Assembly (NCBI GenBank): GCA_034440615.1
Contig: JAOTOM010004613.1
Location: 62,001-126,000, forward strand
DNA: 64,000 nucleotides
Reading direction: 5' to 3'
Origin: Ashinkailepas kermadecensis
Taxonomy: Eukaryota; Arthropoda; Thecostraca; Neolepadidae
Shown here: one piece after another, positions 55,150-64,000 of the stretch
How positions within the stretch are numbered: the stretch's first letter is position 1
Layout: each line of letters starts with the position of its first letter
Position numbers and translations under genes: made by a program
The notes under the pieces: generated by a model
Told to the model about the DNA's origin: nothing
The model's database searches: none
Seen by the model: only the letters and a program-made list of their open reading frames with translations

Positions 55150-56090
55150 GAGGGCTGCACTGACCCATATCTCTTTATGATCCACTGGGGGTGAACTCGA
55201 GGTTAAGTAGAGCGTCGGGTGCATGTAACGTTCATTGGCATTGTCGTGAACACGTGCGAAGATCGATGAATTGTCTGGAAGGTCTTTCTTTGCTAAAAGT
55301 GAATAACTTGTGGATTATTTTATTAAACTGCATGGGAGTTTTCAACAATTATAATGATGTTGAACACTTCTAAAGATCCTCCTCCATGTGCCCATATTTC
55401 GTCATGGCAACGACATGCATGTGGGACATATCCATAAAGATGTCTGCTGTACGTGTTTCCGCTCAAGAGGTCATGCCAACCGATATCGATTTAATAAAGC
55501 TCCATCGGTGGTCGAGTTCCAGACCAGTCCAACAGCCCGGGACCTGCAGGCTGCAGCAGTGTTGCGGTCAGCTTCGATATGACGCATGCCCAATTCGTAG
55601 AGCATAACACGAACTCAAATTACTTGAACCAATTCAATCCAGATCTGGGAATGTCAATCTATGTACAATCCGGATAGGTGCATTGACGATCAGAGTAGTA
55701 ATCCGAATACAATCAACCGGGAACAGTGCATTTGCTTCAGCAAGTAAAGCAGCTATGTGGCTTCCCAGCAGCAATCGTAAATCAAATAACAACCGAATGT
55801 TGTTTTATCAATGTATCCGATTCGATCCAAATCCAATCCAATTCGACATCCATGCGGACAATCCAGCCCGTGTTAGACTCGGCCGATTAGCGATGTCCAC
55901 GGCCTCGAGCCCCTTACGAGCCGAAGCCATCGCAGCTATTTCAGTGCCTGCTATTCACTTCTAGTGAGTGCTTAATCTAATGGAGCAGCTGGCTGAGTAC
56001 GGACGGGTGCGTGTCAAGTCCGCGGCGCCAGTGCAAACGCTCAGCGATTGTAGCGTAATCTGTGACAGGCGCAGGTACATGCAACTTCAT
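55150..56090. other. Single-copy DNA
   Basis: ATCCGAATACAATC- and AATCCAATTC-type words recur loosely at about 55,630-55,850. A plus-strand frame (55,683-55,964) has no recognised domain. Confidence 0.4.
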
Positions 56091-56091
56091 G

Positions 56092-56107
56092 ACTGACTGA
56101 CTGGCTC

Positions 56108-56145
<38 letters not shown>

Positions 56146-56320
56146 TGATTGACTGACTGACTGACTGGCTTACTGGCTGACTGACTGACTGACTGGCTGA
56201 CTGATGGATTGATGAACTGATTGAGTGATACTGATACAGTCTATTTGATTGACTGATTACTGATTGACTGATCGCATGTTTGGTTGCCTGATTACTGATT
56301 GACTGACCTTGGTGTGGATA
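56092..56320. repeat. (GACT)n microsatellite
   Basis: An almost pure (GACT)n run (56,092-56,210) decays into TGATTGACTGATTACTGA words up to about 56,320. Confidence 0.95.
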
Positions 56321-56324
56321 CTGG

Positions 56325-56835
56325 GTTGCAGATTTCGATAATCCGTCGACTTGAGTTCTCCTTCACCAATTCGTCGGCTTCATAAAGGCGGTCCTCGTAG
56401 TACTGGAAACGACGCACAACTGGCTATGCGGAACAGCAATCGTTCTTTATTTCGAATCGCTTATCACTTTTTGGACTCGTATTTTCAGTCGGCTTTTTAG
56501 CACACGACCAAACTAATGACATCATGTCAGAGCCGTTTTCTAAGCTGGTATGTAATCAAGCTAAGGCGCGAAATATATCAAACTGGAATTTATGTCGAAT
56601 TCGACATCATAATTTGCAATTTCTAGCTTCTTTGTTGTCACCCTGCCATAAAATCACATGTTATTTTGATAGCACAATTATAGATGCAAGCTATTTGAAC
56701 TGAACTGCAGAATGGAGGGGAAACTGAGCTGTGTCGGTCGTGCGGTGGTGACGGGGGGGGCACGCAGCACGTGCAGCGCGGAATCTTACTCTGGAGTGCT
56801 TGTGGATCAGGAGTGATGTTCACCATCGACGCTCA
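56325..56835. other. AT-rich single-copy DNA
   Basis: Unique sequence with a G8 run near 56,752. No gene is recognised. Confidence 0.4.
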
Positions 56836-56837
56836 CA

Positions 56838-59800
56838 ATCCCAGCACAGTCACATATGACATCTCACTAACACGTCACACACACTGCTCCGCCCTACACG
56901 ACAAGCCGGCTGTCCCAGCACAGTCACATATGACATCTCACTGACACGTCACACACTGCTCCGCCCTACACGACAAGCCGGCTGTCCCAGCACAGTGTCA
57001 CATATGACATCTCACTGACACGTCACACACACTGCTCCGCCCTACACGACAAGCCGGCTGTCCCAGCACAGTGTCACATATGACATCTCACTGACACGTC
57101 ACACACACTGCGCCGCCCTACACGACAAGCCGGCTGTCCCAGCACAGTGTCACATGTGACATCTCACTGACACGTCACACACACTGCTCCGCCCTACACG
57201 ACAAGCCGGCTGTCCCAGCACAGTGTCACATATGACATCTCACTGACACGTCACACACACTGCTCCGCCCTACACGACAAGCCGGCTGTCCCAGCACAGT
57301 GTCACATATGACATCTCACTGACACGTCACACACACTGCTCCGCCCTACACGACAAGCCGGCTGTCCCAGCACAGTGTCACATATGACATCTCACTGACA
57401 CGTCACACACACTGCTCCGCCCTACACGACAAGCCGGCTGTCCCAGCACAGTGTCACATATGACATCTCACTGACACGTCACACACACTGCTCCGCCCTA
57501 CACGACAAGCCGGCTGTCCCAGCACAGTGTCACATATGACATCTCACTGACACGTCACACACACTGCTCCGCCCTACACGACAAGCCGGCTGTCCCAGCA
57601 CAGTCACATATGACATCTCACTGACACGTCACACACACTGCTCCGCCCTACACGACAAGCCGGCTGTCCCAGCACAGTGTCACATATGACATCTCACTGA
57701 CACGTCACACACACTGCTCCGCCCTACACGACAAGCCGGCTGTCCCAGCACAGTGTCACATATGACATCTCACTGACACGTCACACACACTGCTCCGCCC
57801 TACACGACAAGCCGGCTGTCCCAGCACAGTGTCACATATGACATCTCACTGACACGTCACACACACTGCTCCGCCCTACACGACAAGCCGGCTGTCCCAG
57901 CACAGTGTCACATATGACATCTCACTGACACGTCCCACACGACAAGCCGGCTGTCCCAGCACAGTGTCACATATTGCTCCGCCCTACACGACAAGCCGGC
58001 TGTCCCAGCACAGTGTCACATATGACATCTCACTGCACGTCACACACACTCCCCCCCCAAGCCGGCTGTCCCAGCACGTCACATATGACATCTCACTGAC
58101 ACGTCACACACACTGCTCCGCCCTACACGACAAGCCGGCTGTCCCAGCACAGTGTCACATATGACATCTCACTGACACGTCACACACACTGCTCCGCCCT
58201 ACACGACAAGCCGGCTGTCCCAGCACAGTGTCACATGTGACATCCAACTGACACGTCACACACACTGCTCCGCCCTACACGACAAGCCGGCTGTCCCAGC
58301 ACAGTGTCACATATGACATCTCACTGACACGTCACACACACTGCTCCGCCCTACACGACAAGCCGGCTGTCCCAGCACAGTGTCACATGTGACATCTCAC
58401 TGACACGTCACACACACTGCTCCGCTCTACACGACAAGCCGGCTGTCCCAGCACAGTGTCACATGTGACATCTCACTGACACGTCACACACACTGCTCCG
58501 CCCTACACGACAAGCCGGCTGTCCCAGCACAGTGTCACATGTGACATCTCACTGACACGTCACACACACTGCTCCGCCCTACACGACAAGCCGGCTGTCC
58601 CAGCACAGTGTCACATATGACATCTCACTGACACGTCACACACACTGCTCCGCCCTACACGACAAGCCGGCTGTCCCAGCACAGTGTCACATATGACATC
58701 TCACTGACACGTCACACACACTGCTCCGCCCTACACGACAAGCCGGCTGTCCCAGCACAGTGTCACATATGACATCCAACTGACACGTAACACACTGCGC
58801 CGCCCTACACAACAAGCCGGCTGTCCCCGCACGGTCACATGTGACATCGAACAGACACGTCACACACACTGCGCCGCCCTACACGACAAGCCGGCTGTCC
58901 CAGCACAGTGTCACATATGACATCCAACTGACACGTCACACACACTGCTCCGCCCTACACGACAAGCCGGCTGTCCCAGCACAGTCACATATGACATCTC
59001 ACTGACACGTCACACACACTGCTCCGCCCTACACGACAAGCCGGCTGTCCCAGCACAGTGTCACATATGACATCCAACTGACACGTAACACACTGCGCCG
59101 CCCTACACAACAAGCCGGCTGTCCCAGCACAGTGTCACATATGACATCTCACTGACACGTCACACACACTGCTCCGCCCTACACGACAAGCCGGCTGTCC
59201 CAGCACAGTGTCACATATGACATCCAACTGACACGTCACACACACTGCTCCGCCCTACACGACAAGCCGGCTGTCCCAGCACAGTGTCACATATGACATC
59301 CAACTGACACGTAACACACTGCGCCGCCCTACACAACAAGCCGGCTGTCCCCGCACGGTCACATGTGACATCGAACAGACACGTCACACACACTGCGCCG
59401 CCCTACACGACAAGCCGGCTGTCCCAGCACAGTCACATATGACATCTCACTGGCACGTCACACACACTGCTCCGCCCTACACGACAAGCCGGCTGTCCCA
59501 GCACAGTGTCACATATGACATCCAACTGACACGTAACACACTGCGCCGCCCTACACAACAAGCCGGCTGTCCCCGCACGGTCACATGTGACATCGAACAG
59601 ACACGTCACACACACTGCTCCGCCCTACACGACAAGCCGGCTGTCCCAGCACAGTCACATATGACATCTCACTGACACGTCACACACACTGCTCCGCCCT
59701 ACACGACAAGCCGGCTGTCCCAGCACAGTCACATATGACATCTCACTGACACGTCACACACACTGCTCCGCCCTACACGACAAGCCGGCTGTCCCAGCAC

Positions 59801-60900
59801 AGTGTCACATATGACATCTCACTGACACGTCACACACACTGCTCCGCCCTACACGACAAGCCGGCTGTCCCAGCACAGTGTCACATATGACATCTCACTG
59901 ACACGTCACACACACTGCTCCGCCCTACACGACAAGCCGGCTGTCCCAGCACAGTGTCACATGTGACATCCAACTGACACGTCACACACACTGCGCCGCC
60001 CTACACGACAAGCCGGCTGTCCCAGCACAGTGTCACATATGACATCTCACTGACACGTCACACACACTGCGCCGCCCTACACGACAAGCCGGCTGTCCCA
60101 GCACAGTGTCACATATGACATCCAACTGACACGTCACACACACTGCTCCGCCCTACACGACAAGCCGGCTGTCCCAGCACAGTGTCACATATGACATCTC
60201 ACTGACACGTCACACACACTGCTCCGCTCTACACGACAAGCCGGCTGTCCCAGCACAGTGTCACATATGACATCTCACTGACACGTCACACACACTGCTC
60301 CGCCCTACACGACAAGCCGGCTGTCCCAGCACAGTCACATATGACATCCAACTGACACGTAACACACTGCTCCGCCCTACACAACAAGCCGGCTGTCCCA
60401 GCACAGTGTCACATATGACATCTCACTGACACGTCACACACACTGCTCCGCCCTACACGACAAGCCGGCTGTCCCAGCACAGTGTCACATATGACATCTC
60501 ACTGACACGTCACACACACTGCTCCGCCCTACACGACAAGCCGGCTGTCCCAGCACAGTGTCACATATGACATCTCACTGACACGTCACACACACTGCTC
60601 CGCCCTACACGACAAGCCGGCTGTCCCAGCACAGTGTCACATATGACATCCAACTGACACGTAACACACTGCGCCGCCCTACACAACAAGCCGGCTGTCC
60701 CCGCACGGTCACATGTGACATCTCGCTGACTCGCCACACACATACTGCGCCGCCCTACACAACAAGCCGGCTGTCCCCGCACGGTCACATGTGACATCCA
60801 ACTGACACGTCACACACACTGCGCCGCCCTACACAACAAGCCGGCTGTCCCCGCACGGCCACATGTGACATCTCGCTGATACGCCACACACATTACTTTG
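56838..60900. repeat. 76-bp satellite array with higher-order variants
   Basis: About 54 copies of ACATCTCACTGACACGTCAC, ACACACTGCTCCGCCCTACA, CGACAAGCCGGCTGTCCCAG, CACAGTGTCACATATG. A 74-bp form lacks one GT (CAGTCACATATG). From 58.7 kb on, a distinct pair of units recurs (CATCCAACTGACACGTAACA… then CATCGAACAGACACG…, with CCCCGCACGG for CCCAGCACAG). The two-and-a-half-unit block is repeated at 58,687-58,869, 59,211-59,393 and 59,433-59,615. Each standard unit contains CATATG. Damaged units lie at about 57,930-58,080. Confidence 0.97.
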
Positions 60901-60904
60901 GCCC

Positions 60905-62040
60905 ACACAATGGGCCGGCTCTCATCCCGACCACAGCAGCTGGGCTGCCGGCCAAACACGACGGCCGGCCGCTGTGGGCCAGGCTCATCGGGTGGAGTAC
61001 AGCTCGTCCTTGTCGGTGGTCCGATCGATAGCCATGGGTAGAGCCTAGTTCTTGAGATGCGGTTCAACAACTTGAGAGGGGAAATGGACTGAACCCGCGT
61101 GTTGCCTGACGAGTTCGCGAGGTGCCCAAGCAATATACATCGTCATCAATGACAACATCACTTGAAGGAAAGTATTTCCATTTATAATATCACAGAGCTC
61201 CATTGATGTGGATACACGAATCTAAAAGCACGCATTACGTCAGTTCAGAAACAGAAACCTTTCTCTTGAGCATGCAGGCCAGAAACGGCAATGCTTTATG
61301 TCTATTTGCAGAAGCTAACTGCACCTCCCCAGTACAAAAGTTTACATTGTAACTGGAGTTAGCGACGCCTCAGTAATAACCTGGGCATATATAGCTCCAT
61401 GAGGCATGACTTTAAAAGTTAAATCGAGTTCCACAGACCCAGACCAAAGTTTCCAGCGACTTGATATGTTTTGAATCCGTTCTTCGTTTTCACATTTCCA
61501 ACTCCAAGATAACTTCCTGAAGAGTCCAAACAATTCAAAACTTGGTCGAACATTTCCAAATGACATACCAGATGCACGACTCACTATACGGGGTAGAGTA
61601 TATGCTTAGAACATACATTTTCGTCCTGCTAAAGACAACAGAAAACACTAATGCGGGACCAGTAGCAAGGATATCATGAATACTCTGTCTTGAGAGACAG
61701 GGTACAGCAGATGCCGTTCTCATGCCACAACGAAGAAGCGTGCGGCTCTGTCTGACAAACAAATACAAAACATCGAGAAATAAACCAGATCAACTTGGAG
61801 AGGGGCACACACGAGCAAGAGATCCGTGCGGAGTGGGGCGGGGTGACGACAAAGGTGGATGCCTTATCACAAGGGTCACAGGCGGACACCAGACGCGCTG
61901 ACTCACGCTGAGGCCTTCTAACGCTCGGCTGTGGTAGGGGACCCTGGGAAGGAGCCAGCAGCAGGTAGAGTAGCGTGGCTTCCGTGGTGGCAACTGCACC
62001 CAGACGGCTTTCATTAGAAGTGTTCCACGATAGACGCTCA
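60905..62040. other. Single-copy DNA with a possible coding relic
   Basis: On the minus strand at about 61,345-61,570 an AT-rich frame carries phrases such as SFGNVRPSFELFGLF and VELDLTFKVMPHGAIYAQVI that look like protein, but there is a stop and no clear splice site. It could be an exon or a decayed mobile-element frame. Confidence 0.22.
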
Positions 62041-62044
62041 CGTC

Positions 62045-62157
62045 AGAGGTACTCTACGACAGTCCCTCATATCAGAGGCGCACCACGACAGTCCCTCATA
62101 TCAGAGGCGCACCACGACAGCCCCTCATATCCGAGGCGCACAACGACAGCTCCTCAT
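62045..62157. repeat. 29-bp tandem repeat, four copies
   Basis: CTCATATCAGAGGCGCACCA, CGACAGTCC, with changes in the outer copies. Confidence 0.92.
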
Positions 62158-62212
62158 GTGCCGCAGTTCACTGTGCAAACCCTACCAAGCCTTGTCAGAC
62201 AGTACTCAAGTT

Positions 62213-63277
62213 CAAATGGACGGGTATGGACGGATATGGACGGGTCGAGAGACGACATGACGGGTATGGACGGGTCGAGAGACGACATGACGGGTATGGA
62301 CGGGTCGGGAGACGACATGACGGGTATGGACGGATATGGACGGGTCGGGAGACGACATGACGGGTATGGACGGGTCGAGAGACGACATGACGGGTATGGA
62401 CGGATATGGACGGGTCGGGAGACGACATGACGGGTATGGACGGATATGGACGGGTCGAGAGACGACATGACGGGCATGGACGGGTCGAGAGACGACATGA
62501 CGGGTATGGACGGGTCGGGAGACGACATGACGGGTATGGACGGGTATGGACGGGTCGGGAGACGACATGACGGGTATGGACGGGTCGAGAGACGACATGA
62601 CGGGTATGGACGGATATGGACGGGTCGGGAGACGACATGACGGGTATGGACGGATATGGACGGGTCGGGAGACGACATGACGGGTATGGACGGGTCGAGA
62701 GACGACATGGCGGGTATGGACGGGTCGGGAGACGACATGACGGGTATGGACGGGTATGGACGGGTCGGGAGACGACATGACGGGTATGGACGGGTATGGA
62801 CGGGTCGGGAGACGACATGACGGGTATGGACGGGTATGGACGGGTCGGGAGACGACATGACGGGTATGGACGGGTCGAGAGACGACATGGCGGGTATGGA
62901 CGGGTCGGGAGACGACATGACGGGTATGGACGGGTATGGACGGGTCGGGAGACGACATGGCGGGTATGGACGGGTCGGGAGACGACATGACGGGTATGGA
63001 CGGGTATGGACGGGTCGGGAGACGACATGACGGGTATGGACGGGTCGAGAGACGACATGACGGGTATGGACGGGTCGGGAGACGACATGACGGGTATGGA
63101 CGGGTCGGGAGACGACATGACGGGTATGGACGGGTCGGGAGACGACATGACGGGTATGGACGGGTATGGACGGGTCGAGAGACGACATGACGGGTATGGA
63201 CGGATATGGACGGGTCGGGAGACGACATGACGGGTATGGACGGGTCGGGAGACGACATGACGGGTATGGACGGGTAC
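62213..63277. repeat. Satellite built of 10-bp modules
   Basis: Three decamers, CGGGTATGGA (or CGGATATGGA), CGGGTCGGGA (or CGGGTCGAGA) and GACGACATGA, are combined into 30- and 40-bp units for 1,065 bp with no break in the 10-bp register. The minus-strand frames (up to 393 codons, PYPSCRLPTR) are artefacts. Confidence 0.97.
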
Positions 63278-63424
63278 AGATGGACAGACTCGTCATGACC
63301 AGACGAGCCGACATGACACTCCAGCTATGGGACAAAAGCTATACCGTGTAAAGGGCAACAGCAGCAGCTGGGGAAATCACCAATGATTAGGCATATCGAA
63401 AACATCGGAACTGGTCGCAATAGA

Positions 63425-63605
63425 TGGCGATGGGAAGTCACCGGGTGAACTGGTGGGGGTCACCCTGATGGTGAGATGGTGAGCGCACGGTGGGAAGTCA
63501 CCGGGTGCACTGGTGTGGGTCACCCTGATGGTGAGGGAAGTTACCGGGTGCACCTGTAGGGTCACCCTGATGGTGAGATGGTGAGCGCACGCAACCCAAA
63601 CTCGT
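63425..63605. repeat. ~60-bp tandem repeat, three copies
   Basis: GGGAAGTCACCGGGTGCACT, GGTGTGGGTCACCCTGATGG, TGAGATGGTGAGCGCACGGT. The third copy lost about 17 bp. Confidence 0.9.
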
Positions 63606-63689
63606 TCAGAAGTCACCATTATCGGACTCATCGTCTGATGCACTTACCACATTAAGGTTCCACCTTTCCATCGCCGGAAATTTAATACG

Positions 63690-63893
63690 TTGCGTGAAAC
63701 ATTCACTCTGGGATATCGGCGCATGGCACGGCACGACGCAGTACGGTACATGGAACATTCACTCTGGGTATGTGGAACATTCACCCTGGGTACGTGGAAC
63801 ATTCACCCTGGGTACGTGGCATTATCGGCGCATGGCACGGCACGATATGGTACGGCACGATATGGTACGGCACGATATGGTACGGCACGTGTC
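63690..63893. repeat. Short repeats (GTGGAACATTCACCCTGGGTAC; GGCACGATATGGTAC)
   Basis: Three to four copies of a 22-bp unit precede four copies of a 15-bp unit. Confidence 0.92.
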
Positions 63894-64000
63894 AGGCCTC
63901 GTCGTCGTGAGCGCGCAGTCGGACTGAGAGCTGTGATGGTACGCCGAGTACGCGATGACGAGCTCGTCAGGCCTCTGCCCGGTGCCGGCAGCAGTCTGAC
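63894..64000 (-). CDS. Possible partial exon at window edge
   Basis: On the minus strand an open frame enters from the window edge and reads TGQRPDELVIAYSAYHHSSQ. It looks protein-like, but no donor is convincing (weak GGC|GTACCA at about 63,943) and the acceptor would lie outside the window. Confidence 0.15.

Noticed and set aside
53068..55224. Open frame of 718 codons on the minus strand and matching 600-codon frames on the other frames and strand
   Set aside because: All are translations of a 44-bp stop-free satellite. Frames are interchangeable, there is no start or splice support, and indels inside the array do not preserve any frame.

Overview
The window looks like nuclear DNA of an animal, most likely an arthropod. 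The reasons are split coding exons with good splice sites, a CR1/jockey-type LINE fragment, a Ty3/gypsy-type gag relic, several tRNA-derived SINE-like segments and a degenerate stretch of CCTAA/TTAGG-like pentamers (arthropod telomere motif). A crustacean or similar GC-rich, satellite-rich genome would fit, but the sequence alone does not settle this.

The window is dominated by tandem repeats: more than 30 separate micro-, mini- and satellite arrays with periods from 2 to 112 bp. The largest are a 28-bp array (3.75-7.63 kb), a 51-bp array (10.2-11.4 kb), a 34-bp array (24.7-25.9 kb), a 73-bp array (30.3-31.4 kb), a 44-bp array (53.3-55.2 kb), a 76-bp array (56.9-60.9 kb) and a 10-bp-module array (62.2-63.3 kb). 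Nearly all of the long open frames in the window are these arrays read through without stop codons, often on both strands. I do not treat them as genes.

The real genes are small exons on the minus strand, each recognised by a coding-like peptide bounded by matching splice sites. Gene A (50.92 to 46.85 kb) has three exons whose splice phases fit together exactly (1 to 1, then 1 to 1) and end in a stop codon. It encodes the basic C-terminal part of a protein I cannot name. A large Pro-Glu-Val-Lys-rich exon (38.44 to 37.85 kb, about 14 copies of a 10-residue unit) lies further along on the same strand. Gene B (17.70, 15.90 and 11.73 kb) has three phase-compatible exons: an acidic linker, a coiled coil, and an Ala/Pro/Glu-rich acidic tail with a stop. 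Its last acceptor sits at the edge of an array in which every 31-bp unit resembles a 3' splice site. The upstream exons of these genes are not identified.

Mobile elements: a LINE reverse-transcriptase fragment (from 19.49 kb) is interrupted at 20,074 and resumes in frame at 24,067. The intervening 3,984 bp are flanked by an 8-bp target-site duplication (GGTTGATG) and have inverted termini, so they look like a hAT-type DNA element with later insertions, including the frameshifted gag relic. The rest is single-copy, often AT-rich DNA in which I see no convincing gene.
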